Shown: positions 25,029-39,683 of the stretch, piece by piece
How the letters are laid out: each line of letters begins with the position of its first letter
Position numbering within the stretch: the first letter of the stretch is position 1
Assembly (NCBI RefSeq): GCF_008831285.2
Contig: NC_045141.1
Location: forward strand, 26,589,315-26,649,314
From: Nymphaea colorata
Taxonomy: Eukaryota > Streptophyta > Magnoliopsida > Nymphaeales > Nymphaeaceae
Reading direction: 5' to 3'
Length of the DNA stretch: 60,000 nt
Position numbers and translations under genes: made by a program
Notes under the pieces: model-generated
Databases searched by the model: none
The model's input: only the letters and a program-made list of their open reading frames with translations
Told to the model about the DNA's origin: nothing

Positions 25029-28000
25029 CTGAGAAAAACGAGAAAAATCAAAGAATAAAGAAATTCTCCTAAGGACAATCTCTGAGAAAAAAAAATAAAA
25101 CAACCGCCAAATTCAAGTTGCAATTCAATAGACAAAACTCCAAAACTCTTCGGTTCCAGCATTTAACCCAAACCAACTATAATTAAAAACCCAAAACCCT
25201 TAATTTTTCAATCAACACGATAAGCCACAACGAACCATATGTTTCAAAAAATAAACACGGAGAAATAAAAGGTAACCCCCAACGACATGAGCTGCAACAA
25301 CAGGAACGGCAAAAGCTGCAGTTGAAATAAAAACGAAAGCAACAAAATGTCAGCCAAAGCATGAGATGGACAGAGAGATCTCACTCAGAGGAAGTTGGAA
25401 GCTTCAGAGTTTCTCCTCACCCAGAAAGAGGCCGAGACTTTTTATTAGCAGAAAAAACATATGAAAATTACCAAGAGAAAAAGAGGCGGCCCCAGAGATT
25501 CAGAGGAATCCGGGGACCGCCCTTCTCTTTTGTTCTGAGAGCGACGGAGGGAGAAAAGGAAGAAGGAGAGGGGAAGAAGAGAGTCGGAATCTCAGAGAAG
25601 AGACAGAGAGGGAGGGAGTGTGTGTGCGAGGGGCAGTTTGAGAATTTTGAAGGATTCAACTTTTTTCTTGTGGATTTGAAGGAAGGACGCGACGGCAGAA
25701 ATGCCCATGGATCCGCCCGGAGCTTCGCAAGTGCCATTCGTTGCGTTGCGTTGCGTTGCGTTGGTGACCGCCGTACCGAGCACGGCATTTGGTGCTTAAG
25801 ACGGGTCGACTTGATTCCATTTGATCTACATCCCAAGGTTATACCCCGAGCCCCATGAACACGATTACTTCTAGATCTGGATTGTAGGCCTGAACCCGTG
25901 GACTGGTTTGATTTGATTGTCCTTCTTTGGTGAGAAGTGGAAGTGTTTTTTTAATGTATGGAAGACCTCAATACGACTTTTGACTATTTTTGACTTTATA
26001 TATATCTAAGGAACTGGAAATGTATATGGTATTCAAGTAAGACTTAACTTATTACCATATTTATATCATCTATTCAACTATTGAAGCTCGAGTTGGGAGT
26101 GCAATAACTATATTGGTGATGATACCCATCGTTGTTACTCATTTGTTAATTAATATACAAGGGGAGAGGAGGTTGCATTGGAAATTATTTCCATTTGATT
26201 GTTTTTTATGTGCAACTCAGGTGGTTAAAAGTATCGGATTTAAACCTTCGCTTGGTTTCTTTTTACCTTAAACCTTTGAGAAAATGAGCATTGGGCGTGT
26301 CCCTTCTAAAACGTCCAAAGGAGATGAACAAAACCTTCGTTACTCTTTTGGCTTATTTGCCTCGTTTTGGGGAAGGAGGGCAGATTTGTTATTTTTAGAC
26401 ATACCGAGGTTTTTTATCCAAAGCGGAGTCGCAAAGCGACAACGGGCCCTCCGCTCCACGAAATTGACGAGCGTCAACGAATCCAGAGGTTCCAAAGCAA
26501 AGCGCGGATTCAAAATAGTTAATTATGGTTATTAGTTCCCCAGCCTTAAATTTAATCGACCCTTTCATTTTTCATTTTCGTTTATTTGTTTAACTTAATA
26601 ACCAAGCGAGGAAGGTCGATTATTGTTTTATATTGAAAAAAAAAAAGTTATCTGGACAAGAGAAATCATATAAAAACGAGTGTATGGTATTAGAACCCAT
26701 TTTTTTGTCCTGATAAAAGCTGCATTTTTTGGCAGATACCTTTATTCAAGTCAAATTAAATAACACAACATAATTGTAGCAATGCCTTTGTTTTTTTGGT
26801 GAACAATATATCCTGAAAATTATCTCTTAATGACGACGACGATGATAATAATAATAATAATGTTGTCTTGTCTCATAAGATTAATAATTGAACATGTAGC
26901 CTTCTTTTCTTTTTCTTTTTTTACTGTTGGAGAAGATCATTCATCTTTTATATGTCATAAGGTTCAAATGCAAACACGAGCAAAAATCTCCCTTAGTGGA
27001 AGTTGCGCCATGGTCTCCTAAAAAAATGTTTTTGCTGTATAAATCAAAAGTGTTGAAGGGGCTTTTCCAAAAGCCCGTGTGGTCAATATCGGTGTCAAAT
27101 GCCACGTTGGTTTTCTCACTGACACAGCCTTTGGTCTCCTACAATATCAACTTCTGTGGATTTGGTCTTTAATTTTATATTTAAAATTTATTTTTTGAAG
27201 TCTTTATGAAAAAAAAAAAGGATTTATTGAAAACGTTTTGTATGATGAATACATATCGGTGGCCTTCTTCTTTTTTTGTTTATAAAATATAAATAGTTTA
27301 AAATACTTTAAGTTGGCTTTAAAAATTAAGAAAATAAAAACCCACAATAACCCTGCATCTTATTGGCAAGGGGGCGACATGATATTTATCTGCAGTATGT
27401 TGCTGTTTTAACTTTCAATCTCTTGCATTTCATGTTGATTACATGTAAATTAATTACGGCCGTTTCCTTCACTTGGTAAGAACATGCATGTGAAAAAAGT
27501 GAAAATTCTATTTGGAGGTTACCTTTTCCCCTCTTATAGACATATATGAAAAATGGTATCACTTTACTAAAGTTCTTGAGACAAAATATGTGTGTATACT
27601 CCATAGGAGCTAACTGCCAAAACAAATACCTACTCTCCTCACTGTATGCCCAATAGCTCAAGTTAAATATCACTAAAAAATAGACATGCCGTTTCGCAAC
27701 TTTAGAAAAAGATGTCTTTAGCTAGTAACTAACAATATGATGTCCTTATATATGACAGATTTCAGGAAATGTTATGTCTTTTTATGTACGACCTGCGAAA
27801 AAGTTAGTGGTTGATGTGTTTCACTTTCGCAGGTAAAAAAGCCATAACAAACACAGGTTATTGTAGAAAAGCAAGGTCAATAAATTAAATTTGCAAATTT
27901 GAGAAACATTCTTGAAATTAAGGACAAAAAAAGGATCTTTCAAATGGAAAAATGTTGGGATATAAGATTGTGAAAAAGCTCCAACCAAACAGCGCCAATT

Positions 28001-29332
28001 TATGGACTATAACAAGAAAAAAGGACAAACAAAGAGAAATTACAAAGAAAAAAAAAAAAAACTTGGGTTGGGAAAACAAAAAAACTGTCTCACGTCCATG
28101 ACTGCACTAAATTATAATTTTCAAAAAAGGTGTAGCAAAATAAAAGAAAATAGACCAATTTTTATTTACAAAAAATAGTTCTAATAAAAATTTCAAGTCT
28201 TTTAGAACAAGAACTAGGGTTCATACTTAAGCCCCCAAAAAAAACCATCATCAAATTAACAAAATCCTCATGAACCATATCAGCAACCCAAGTTATGATT
28301 TCAGCCGCATCTTCCACTGAGATGCAATTGGAAGGCAATGTTGTGTTATTTTCATTTGGCAAGTGCAACTAAAGATGCAAACGAATCAGACTGAACTGGA
28401 TCGGGCATGGACGATGAGCCACTTCAGTTTGAAGTCAGTCTCAAATATTACAAAAGATTTTACGGTCCGTTTGACAAACAAAAAAATGTGCAACTGTTTT
28501 ATGAATATGGCAAAAATTGTGACAAATTCGTTCATGGAACACCCTAAAAAATGTTCTATGTATCAACCCTTTCGGAGATGTTTGGATGACGGCAAAACTG
28601 GGTTACTCATAACCAGGTTTTGAGTTCCAAAAACACGCTAAAAATGTTACGAGATAATAGATTTCTAGGATTTTTCTTGCAAATATAAAAAGAAAGTTTT
28701 TTTTTTTAAAGTGAAAGAACAAAAGAAAAACCTCAAGCTTAAAAACGACGAAAAAAGGAGAGATGCTATAGGAAAATATCGAGAAAGGCTCAGGATGAGA
28801 ACGCAATAAACTATCAAACAGAAATGAAGTCCAAAGTTGGCACAGAAGAGACCTTGATGATCAAATTAATGTGATTTCTGCAATCCTGCACCTAAGGTTC
28901 AGCAACCATTCCGTCTCTCTTGAATTTCTTTCGCCGCTGTGTTTAACATTGTGCGTCTACGAACGGAGAAAGTTCTTTGTCAATCAAGTAAAACCATATA
29001 AGAAAACAGTATTTTTTGATCTGGTGTCAGAACAAAAGCTACCAATTAAAACGAAGCAAAAAGTAAATTTTTGAGGAATAAAAAATTTCGGTTGTCTCAA
29101 TTTTTCTTATCGGCGCAAACTAAATGGATTGCTTTTGCAGTATTCGCCTTAGGAGTATGTGCAACACAAGAGAAAGTTCATACAAAAGAATCAACACCAG
29201 TGTAGAAAGCTGAATCGTGTTGTTTCATTACGATTTTTTAAAGCATGTACACCGTGTCACAGACACATTTATTTCAAATTACGTAACCTCAGGGAGGGTC
29301 AGGTGAAAAAAATATGTGCCCCCTTGAGTCCT
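25029..29332. other. isopeptidase leader/promoter and intergenic DNA
   Basis: The first several hundred bases are purine-rich on the plus strand (CT-rich leader on the minus strand). They include five CGTTG units in tandem at 25739-25763. The remaining 3.5 kb is AT-rich with poly(A)/poly(T) runs and no exon-like sequence. Overlapping open frames on both strands at 25361-25858 look like low-complexity leader sequence, not genes. Confidence 0.5.
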
Positions 29333-32300
29333 TCACATGCACGGGCCTTCATTTTCATTTGCCAAATTGAAATACAAAGAAGAAGGCTTGCCATCATACA
29401 TAGAGACAAGTTGAGCTGTTGATAATCCGCGATACTGCTGACCAAGCCGCGCAATGCATATTTTCATGATGTTGGTAAGCATGTCATCCTTTTGAAGAAT
29501 TGTCTGCTCCATGAATTCATTGAGAGGCATCCACTGGAAAGAGAGAGAGAGAGAGAGAGAGAGGTAATCAGAAATTGTTGTACAAAGTTATAGTTTAGCT
29601 TTTATTTTTAAAAAATTACCTTGGCGTCTCCAATCTCCAACTCATCTACTACAATTTCACTTGATAGCGGTCTCAGTAAGCAAATAAAAAACAAATCTGC
29701 CTTCCCAAATGCCACCCCATGAGCATGTCTGAGATTTTTTCAAGAATCAAAAATTAAAGAAACTTGGAAGCCCAAAACATAAAAAAAATTTGATCGAACA
29801 ATGTTGATATTAAAATACTAAAAGAAAAGACCAGCAGAGGGGCAAACGAAGTACAGGATAGTTTCAAGTCTTGCTGTTCAATGCTACTGAAATGATTACT
29901 GTACATGGGAAATAGCAAGGGTTTTCCCTTGGATTTCATCGAAAGCTGTTCATTCTGGACTAGTGCATTGGGCTACTGTTAATTATGATCTGACCTCTTT
30001 TTGTTGGGAAAGAATAATAATAATTTCTCATCATCCAAATATACACTGTCAAGGCATGAATAACAAGAGGTCTTGTCACTATCTGCCTTGAACCAAAACT
30101 GATAAAGAAAGCTATCCAGTACGATTACTTGGCATTGGTTGGACAGTCAAGGTTAATCGGGTATTTCAAAGTAACAAAGTCAAGCACCTATACTGCGAGT
30201 CCTGACCATGATAAATGTCAAAAAGTGTCCGTAAGTCCTGGCATTCAAATGCCAAATTGCCTATCTAACTATGTTTACAAGCACAACGGCATGGTGCAGA
30301 TGCTTTCAAACAAGGAAGAGGTGAATAGTAAAAAGTACTCACTTGAAAGCAAGCACCTCCAGAAATTCCGTGTCAATCTGCACAATAGAATTTTATCATC
30401 AAAATGCGAGGGTTTTCTGATGTAGAAGATTTCGAATGACAGCGGAACAAATGGTGAATGAACTTCCAGTAACCTATTGACAAGTGTAAACAAGGGAGGG
30501 AAAGTTACCAGTGAAAGAAAGCAAAGGGGTTTCAGGTTATACTTACACCAGTTTCTTCTCTAACTTCTCTGATGGCCCCTGAGAATATCTCTTCATCCTG
30601 GCAATTCCAATAGAGGAGAACAATATTAATATCCCCAAGGTTCAAAATCAACAAGTTGAACTCCTATAACCATTTTGCTTGTGGTACAACTTTTTTCCTT
30701 TTAGAAGGTCAGAGGATAGTGTAGAAGCTGCAGGAGACTACATTAGCTTGAGTTTATTCTGTCCAAGCTAGGACCATAGAAGCCAAATAAGCAGGTACCA
30801 GCTTAAGCCTAATCACGGACAGGAATTGTTCATGCATCCTGTATGTAGACATAGAAAAAATAGTATAGAATCCAAGCCTACACAAAACCCACTCTATCCC
30901 AAGGTTGAGCCATCCCTGGTGGCATTACCATTTTAGGATAATTTTTCTGGTGCCAATGACACCATTTTCCAGTACATCATTGTGGAACCTACAAATTTAT
31001 TACATGGCCCTTGATGGGCGTGGAGTGTTAAAAAACATGCATTTGTTGAGAAAAATGAGATCCATCTGCAGATTCATACCTCAAGAATAAATCCAGTTGG
31101 TAGTTTCCAAAATCCTTCAAATGCTGAAGCAGTGTGCTTTTCTTGCACCACAAGTAGCTGTATAAGCACATATGCCCTAAATGTTATATGGATGTTATAA
31201 AACTTGAATTATGCTCTTAAGTTAAGCATTTATTTTACCTCTTTGTTATCATTGACTACAAAACCACCAACTCCAACCTGATGTGTAGCATTAGATGGAA
31301 GCAGACATGGTCCTGGTGGTATCCAATAGGTCAGCATCACATAGCCTGGCTCTGCATGGTGATAGATAAATCCTTCCTACAAGGCACACAAATACTAGAA
31401 TTCTGAGAAAAGGTTGTAAGTCCAGTTACTAAAGGCAGTGTGTATAAGATCTCATCCAATAATTAATCTAATCCTTGGGCAGCCTGATCACTTGAAAACT
31501 TTGTAAATCTCACACTTAACTGCCAAAGTGACATAGGATAATGAGCCTGTCCCTGGTTATCTTAATGACCATCTAATTCCACAGGGCAGTTTGCAATGCG
31601 AAAGTCGCCCTTATTTGCTACGGCCATAAATTCCATTCACATTCAAGAGGAAAAGAAGCTCATATGCAGCAAGCAGGAGAAACAAAGTATCGCTGGAGAG
31701 ACATTGAACTTTCAGATATTTGTCATCTAAGATTAGTTTTACCACTGAAAAGGATAAAAAGTTCCAATGGAGCAACACATCATTTCCTTGCCATTGTCTT
31801 TGTCCAACTCTGGATACAGGGCCAAAGTTCCAGCAGGGTATTCAGCAGGTTCTTGATAAAAATAACTAAAAATTAAAAGTTAATGTTGAAGAGAAGAGCA
31901 TATCCTGGAAAGAAATTCTAACATGAATTTTCCTTTTATTGAAGTTACAGGATTGGGTTGGACTTGTGATAACTATCATAAACCAAAATGCGTAATATAG
32001 TTCTATTGAGTAACTGCTATTCAGCTCATAATTTATGTGAACACTCACAGGTGCCAGGCATGGCAGATATAAAATCAAATTGTTACTGGCCCATTGAACC
32101 TTTTCAAAATTGCTCTTGTCCTATTCCAACTTTGTGAATGATAAACTAGTTACCAGAAAAAAATTCACAATATTCATAAACTCACGGTGGCTTTTTGTAA
32201 TAAATTCCAGAAACTGTAATACTGCAGAGTGCAGAGAGCATTTACTCGTACAAAGCCTTCATTGTGCTTTGTGATTTTGTAGAAGACAACTTGTGGGCCA

Positions 32301-33960
32301 CAATGACAGCTATCATTGTAAACCTTAAAAAAAAAAATCTAACAACTTCTCTTGAAAAACAAAGCTCCTGATGAGTCAAATTATGAATAGAGGAAAAAAG
32401 AAGCAGCCTAGTTTCCACATTTAAGTTACAATGAGCCACAAAACTGTTTACTTGATCTTCAGACCTTTTTATGGCAAATCATTAAAAAATCATGTCATGC
32501 AGCACCAGCCAGGCAGCCATAACAAAATAAAGAAAATGCCAGTGACTTATCTAGGGGTCCAAATTATATATGACATGAACTGATGTTTCTTTAGCAATGA
32601 TACTTGCCTTGATCGCAGCAGGGACAAGTTCAGATTTTTCAATAGGAAGCTTAAGCCATACTCCTTTCTTTCCCTGCAAAAGAGGAAAGGATAAGCGAAA
32701 GATGGAGCTGGAAATCAAGGGGAAATGACCTTTTCAGACTGCTAGGCAAGGGAAGATAAATGTAGGTGTGCATGCGTGCTTTTTAGGGGAAGCAGGCAGT
32801 ACAGAGGGGCTTCTCCTCTTAATTTGTAAAATTCCAATACTAGCTCACACAGGGGATATAAAGGAAAAAAGTTTATAGCATCTAGTTCTTTCCAGTGCCT
32901 TTGCTATGATTGACTAGGGAAGAACAGTGATAAAGGAAGCTACCTTCAACCTCCAACGATTAAGGGAAGTCCGAAGGAGTGAAACAAATGTATTCACATC
33001 TGCAGGCAAGCATTCTGACTTGATGATGATTCCCCCGTATTCATCTTCAAAGGCATCCAACTTTAAGAAATTCACATTGGCTTTTGCGGTTGATGGAACA
33101 CCATTGCTTCCAAGAATCCTAGATTCTTTGTTTGGCATGAAGATACTTCTGCCAACAACATCGGTTTCCAGCTTAAATGTTTCAGTCGTTGGATAGGAAG
33201 GCTTGAAAGCTCTACCTGCAGGAAACAACAGAGTAGGAAGAGAAAACAGAACCATCAGATGAAAAAGCTGGAGACAGCCATCTATTTCGTAATTTAGCAT
33301 ATACCGAAGTAGTTATGAACACCTAATGTGATAATACATCTTGTTGTCATAACTTTCACTATTCACGAAACTTGGGATGGGATAGAAACCAGACCAGGAA
33401 AAGCAGAATATGCCACAAATCATCAATGTCATCTTTTTTGAAGGCTGTTATGTGTTAATGTGCTAGGTCGTCAAGGTACGGTTTCATCTCTATCAGCTTC
33501 TTCTCAAAGGAGACCAAATTAACCAAATTGAACGACATATACACAGGAGATAGTTGCTTCCAGGGAAGACACTAACAGCATGTATGAGAGATAACGGAGC
33601 GTTCCTGTAAATTATGGGTTTAGTGGAAAGATTAAGATAAAACTAAAAAGATTACGATCCATTTCCAGATTCTGCTCCAGAACTTCTCCCAAATAAATTT
33701 GTATTAGTACAAGTATAAAAAATCAAGAACTTGAAAGTAAATGCACCAGAAAATATCACCAAGAATCCCCTTTTACTGCCAGCAATTAAACGCCATTTCA
33801 GAGTGCACCTGAGAGAGGAAACCCTACCTTGACAAGAAAGAGAGGACCATGGAATCCTCTTCCGGATAATTATATTTGAACGAAGCTTTGTATGAATGCT
33901 ACGAACATCTGCTACCTCCAACACATGCCCAACTCGAGAACTAAACAATTTCGACTCCAT
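29333..33960 (-). CDS. Nudix hydrolase, NUDX8-like
   Basis: Hydrolyses nucleoside diphosphates linked to another group; the substrate is not fixed by sequence. Exons in coding order: 33828-33960, 32944-33215, 32608-32673, 31239-31376, 31080-31157, 30547-30597, 30343-30377, 29620-29728, 29333-29533. Phases close to 360 residues. Residues 1-45 are rich in Ser and Arg and low in acid, so an organelle transit peptide is possible. Residues about 97-190 match the pre-Nudix domain of the plant NUDX8 / animal NUDT6 type (LDAFEDEYGGII, WRLKGKKGVWLKLP, GFIYHHAEPGYVML). The Nudix domain starts near 190. The full box GX5EX7REUXEEXGU lies at 225-247: G225, E231, then REVREETGI. It is split by two introns. 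The intron after exon 3 has a GC donor. The last intron uses a (CT)n microsatellite as its pyrimidine tract. Confidence 0.95.
29541..29563. repeat. (GA)n microsatellite forming an acceptor pyrimidine tract
   Basis: On the minus strand this is a run of CT repeats directly before TTTCCAG, the acceptor of the last Nudix exon (exon edge at 29533). Confidence 0.9.
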
Positions 33961-36102
33961 TAAGGTGATATATAAACAATGTCGACCGATACCTAAAGAA
34001 ATTACGCATTAAATTCGCCTATACTTCTATATCTCCCCAAATTCGCAGCAATATCCTTCCTGATTCCATAAAAAACCCTCTCAGTAGTACTATAAGCAAC
34101 AAAAATGGCCACATTACTTTCAAAATAGAAGCAAAACCAGGACGACAAGGAATACACTAAGAAAGCAGGATCGACTCAGCGCCCACTATGAACCGAAAAA
34201 AAAAGGACTTAAGTTCCCTCACTCTTACGCCACAATCCACATGGCAGATACTGCAAAATGTGGAGAAAGAAGAACAACAAAGAAAAGCAACACGAACGAA
34301 CACCCTATCTTCAATAACAGCCCAGTATCTAGAAGTGGGGTCTAATGAAAATGACTTTCATGGCTGGTAAAGAAGAAAAACATGTCAAACAAACGTGGAA
34401 ATTTCTATGACCGGCGCCTGGTCTCCTTGACAGCAAAAGCAAATTCATCAAGTTTCACAAGAACAGGACCACAAAGGTACCAATGGTGGAAGACCAACAC
34501 CGGTAACTACACTCTGAAAGACCAGGGAGGCCCTCAATAGCTACACACTGAGAATTGAGAGAGATTTAACTTATTACCAGAAGAAGACTAGAAGAGCCAA
34601 AATATCCACACAAGCATGTCGACAAATTCGGGTAATTGTATAATGAAGGGAGCTTGTCTCGTGACCCACATGGTTGTCCCTCTTCTGCCAGCTTTGCTGG
34701 AAGTCTTATCAGCCCCAAGATTAGCAGAGAATAGAAACCAGGTATCGACAAGGGCAGGCTATCAGCATATGTAAACCGTTTGAATTGTTTCAGCTTTCAT
34801 CAGAATTCGCCTTAGAAGGATTCTGCCGAAATTTATATTTATTCTCGGATTTAGACTCTAATTAAATTCAGAGTTGGCTAAAATAAAATTCTACCTTTGC
34901 ACGTAATTGGGTCGGTTTTCTCATTCACATTCGAATATTTGGATTTCTTAAGTGTAACGAATCTAAATCCGATTTATTCTTTTTACATATTTCGATAAAT
35001 CTAATATATTTTAAACCATCTACCTCCTTGCAACAATAATAACAATATGCAGTCTAATAAAATTTTCATTCTAAGAATATTTTTTAATTTCTTGTCGATT
35101 GAACTAGATTTTAAGTGACTGACCTTTTGCCTTTTGTCTCTTTAAGGACACTTACCCTTGAAAGAGCTGTTGGTCTCTGGAACAGCAAAATTTTCAGATT
35201 GACACTAAGAATATGAAAAATGTCAATAAAAACATAATAAATAAATTTCCCACCTTATCCAATCCCCCATGCAGGGTTCAGGCATTATTGTGACTGAGGT
35301 CTGAGGAAATGTGACAAAAAAATAACTTGGAACTTTTATCCCGCCGATTAGCTAAAATATCAGCGGCTTCAATACTTCGTTCGCCACCCGTTTAACGTAC
35401 AAATAATGCATGCATCTTCAAATTTTTTTTTTGTTGTCAATTAGTGCGTGTTGGCACGATTGAAAAAAAATTATTGGCGGACAACTTTTCTCATGTTTGC
35501 TATCCACCGTGTGGGTCTTTTTCTGGAAAAATAAATCCAGCGTCGTAAAAATTGTCCAATTCGCTTGAATCGGGTTGTGAAATATTGGTAAACAATGTCT
35601 AAAAGTTTACTAAAAGTTGATATGTGGCACTGTTATGTCCACCGTTTCGGTTCGATTCGAACTGGGGATTCTGATTAAGATATTGAATTTTTTAACCTTC
35701 TTTGAACTTGAAAATCTTAGAAGTGGCTCTGGTTAGCAAAGAAATGCGTCAACAGTTCTATAGAACGAAGGTGTTATGGATTGTGAAGACAAAACGTTCC
35801 TATTATCAAGCTAGGAAGGCATGACTTTAAAGCGGAAAATCACGTGCATGGAAACCAACGCAAAGTTAATAAATTCTCTACACCACAAAAAATGCATGGA
35901 AAGCAAAGTTAATATATCACCAAATGCCAAATTAATATTTGCATTATTCTTGCGGAACCTGTTCTTCCGCGTGCGGCTGACACTTGGTGGCAGCTTGCGC
36001 AAAGATCGTGACTCGTGATCAATATGAGATAAAAACAACTTCAGACTCCATTCAAAATGGTAGTCGAGGAAAAAATCCTGAAACGAGTTTATAAAAGCAA
36101 GG

Positions 36103-36104
<2 letters not shown>

Positions 36105-36164
<60 letters not shown>
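36105..36164. repeat. (TA)30 microsatellite
   Basis: An uninterrupted 60-bp alternating tract. Confidence 0.97.
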
Positions 36165-36166
<2 letters not shown>

Positions 36167-39100
36167 AGACGCGTTTGAAAAAGAAGATGATAAGATTTTG
36201 TCTCGTCTTCCTTACCTTAGCACATGATAAATATGTGAAGTTTTTCGCTGACACTTGAAGGCGGATAGATTTAGCGATTAATGCATCTAAACGTGCTTAT
36301 GAAAACAAAACGATAAGATTAGCAGATTAACACCATTTGCCCTTTCTCTGAGCAGCCGACTGCCGCGCAATTAAAAATCTTGCATGTTTAATAAAAAAAT
36401 TTCCCATTTGTCGATAGGTGGATCTTGAAGTTAGGCCAGACCTTAATTACCAACTTACCTGTTTTAGATGCGTAACTGGTGATTCCATGAAAAGCCGAAA
36501 CTGGTTCTCTTTCTCTTCGTTTTGGAGTTTAAGACTGCTTTGAAACCTAAGTTAAAAGCGGAACACCCATCAAAATGTAAGTGATTCATACTTTACATTT
36601 GAAACAAATGAAACTGATAGAATTTTAAAGCTGTCACATGGTAATTCAATGTAATCTAGCTCAAAAAACGCCCCAAGGAGTTCTAGCACTCGAACTCCAA
36701 CATCTCTTCTAAATGCTACTTGTTTCTGTAGGGTGAAGAGATCTGCCACTCGAACTCTCTCATCCCTCCAGTTGAAATCCTCCATTTTAAGAACCATGCG
36801 GGTTTTCAGAGACGCTTAAATGCTAGATTCTATTGCTCTCTTTTATCTTTCCTTTTGGCCATGTCCAACGACAACTGAACTCTGCTACAATGGAAGTTCC
36901 ATTGTAGCTGGATTTAGATGAAACATTCAAAGGATCAGAGTACTATCAATTCCCATGTCACATCTGTTATTCTCATGCGTCTAACTGGAGCTGGGAGATC
37001 AGACGAGCCAATAAAAAGCCAGCTTCTTCCGGCTCGGGCTCTTCTTCTATCTCCCTCTCCACCAATCGCATTGATAGAAGCATGTCCCTGTCCCTGTGGG
37101 AGCCATTGAATTTGGCAATGGGCCCAGTAAAGTTCTAGCGATATCGGCGAAATTCTTTGAATAGTTTTTATGGCTAGAGCACTCGAATTATCTGTCAGCA
37201 GATCAAAATTACTCCTGTAAGAACACATCCAACATGCATGTCTAGAGTCGCAGTCCCCTCTGCAGATCCAATTTCACAGTCCCCACTTTTGAATTCCGTT
37301 TCGCGTAAGTTGCAGCGAGAATGCTCAAAAGGTCGCTTCAATATTTGGTTTAGCACAAAACTCCAGCAGCTTTCTTTTTCATCGACGACGCCCGCATCTT
37401 TTTCAACGATGGGACCTTCTATGGAAATAGGAGCCACAATTTGTAAGAAAAATCTGTCGATTGATTTTCTTATTTGAGGTAATACATCCCCAATCTCGAT
37501 CCAAAGATGCATGGGCGGCTTAAGATTTTCGCTGATCGTGTCACCAAATTAACCTACTTCAGGCAGGAGCTAAGCCGCACGCGGGGTCTGTGTGGGCAGT
37601 TGCATACACAGTGCCACAACGTTTATTAATTTTCATATTGGTGGTTCCCAACAATATACTTTTGCTTATACTCTTTTTCCCCTGAACGATTTGTCCAGTG
37701 CCCTTCGATCATTATATTTTTGAATGAATGCTTTTTTGTCAAAAATTTTGGCTCTGCACCTGCCCTTAGGAAATATCTGTATTTTCTAGATCTGAGATCT
37801 GAGGCATAAACATGAGATAAAAATTTTTCAAAGTCTAAGATCAGGAAAACGGCTGGACAGAAATCATTATTCAGCATCGCAGCAAAAATGTCAGGCTGTT
37901 TGGGAAAAGTAACAGTAATGCATCTACCTCAAAGTGGGCAGATTCATAAAACACTTTTTACAAACAGTCATTGAATCTAACAAATTTTCGAGTTAAATGC
38001 ATGAGAGAGTAACAAGAATGTTACTGTTTCTTAATGATCCCTTCAGTCTTCACTGGCTGCATTTAGATTGCTAGTAAATACGGTCTAATGTAAGACACTT
38101 CATATCCCAAGGGATTAAAAACTAAAAGCCCTGAGCTCAATCATGCTTCGAAGCCCCGACCCTGGGCTACGTTATGGCTGCGAGCTATAATCAAAATGTC
38201 CTACTCACCTTCATAATTGCATGAGGTAAAATCAAATAAATGTTCTAAGATGGTTCTCATAAAAATTATTTTCAAAATCAAATCTTATAACCACAAAGAA
38301 GGAAGAAATTAGTGGTGGAAAGCAAGAGGCAGAGTCGAAATCAATGACAGTGGTTGCTTAAGAAAGTGACTGCATATCAACGGTGAGAGCAAGTAGGCTG
38401 TGACCACATTATCCCTTGATAACCAATGAATGAGCAGAACAGAAACTGGGTGGCTCACTTATGTGTTGGTTTAAGCTAGGGATGGTGTTCAGGTACGTGT
38501 ACGTTCATATAAATTTAAACCAAAGGCATGACGTGTTTGATGGAAGGAATTCTACATGTACAAGTGAATTGAATTCATGGAAAAATAGCACAAGAAAGTT
38601 GCACGAGAAATGAGCATTTTATAAATTGCAGCCCAGCTTTTAACTTTTATTTTAATTATTGGGCATGAACTTAGCATGAGTCAACTGGCCTCTCTCTCTC
38701 TCTCTTTCTATATATATATATATATATCACAAGCTAAATCAAAGTAATTACCATTACCAACTGTACATAAAAAAGAAAAAAAACTATTATAGTTGAACAG
38801 TCAAAAGACTGATAAGGGTATTCTTATCGGACGAAGGATTTGTTGAAAAATATTTTTTCTTTTTACCTTGAGCGTCATACCAGACTTTTCTTTCTCTTTT
38901 TTTGTGCTATCATCTTCCTACCACGTACACGTAGTCGGTGAGCAAGCAATTTACCAAATCAACTTTCCACGGAATTAAAGGAAAATGCATCGAAAAGTCG
39001 TGAAAAAAGAAAAAAGAAAAACAATGAACCGACCTCATCATTCAGCAGCTGGCTAACCTTGACGGCGCCAGTGAATAATCGAGTTAAGTTGATAAGCCAT

Positions 39101-39683
39101 AAAAATATGAACCATATAATCAGGTTCCAGACTCGCCGGAAAAAACGGTCTCCGGCTTGACTCGATCGTTCTGTGAGGCTGTGATTTCCAGCCACCGCGC
39201 GCGACGATATAAACGAGAGGTGGTAAATCTTGATAATGGTGTTCTAGTTCTGTTTTTTATCACCGCCGGTGGCTGGTGGTGACCCATGATGAGCTCAGCC
39301 AGCTTGGTTTTGAGTCTATGTAAGACCAAGGTGAGTCAAAGAAACCGGCTGAGACTCATATCAGTCATCAAAGGGTCCTCACTCCAGAAGATTCAAAAGC
39401 CCACCTGATTGATTAGGGGGCGATGTCAATGGACCGGATTATTCTATTGCGAATCCAAATTTGAATCCAATTTGCCAGATCTAGTAAAGAGGACCAAATT
39501 CCACCATTAATGATCTTCAAATTGGAAGTGCAATTTCACAGATTGAACCAGAATTTTAGCACGATAGTCAATTGATTTTGTTCACTCAATTTTTATGATC
39601 TAACTGTTATTAATAAAGATTGTTATCAACCAGTGTTCGGAGCAAAGGCTCTCCTTAACGTCTCCTTCTGATAGTAACATTGA

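Noticed and set aside
25361-25858. 165-codon plus-strand open frame, with overlapping minus-strand frames
   Set aside because: Low-complexity purine-rich sequence opposite the isopeptidase leader. No domain, and both strands are open, as expected for biased composition.
27790-27833. 10-bp inverted repeat ACCTGCGAAA / TTTCGCAGGT
   Set aside because: Too short and isolated in AT-rich DNA to call an element or a structured RNA.
35811-36254. 147-codon minus-strand open frame
   Set aside because: Kept open by the (TA)30 microsatellite, which translates as repeated Tyr-Ile. No domain.
36570-37512. Several minus-strand frames of 75-105 codons that could be joined into one gene
   Set aside because: No recognisable domain, no consistent splice sites, and plus-strand frames overlap. 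Possibly decayed sequence, but not supportable as a gene.
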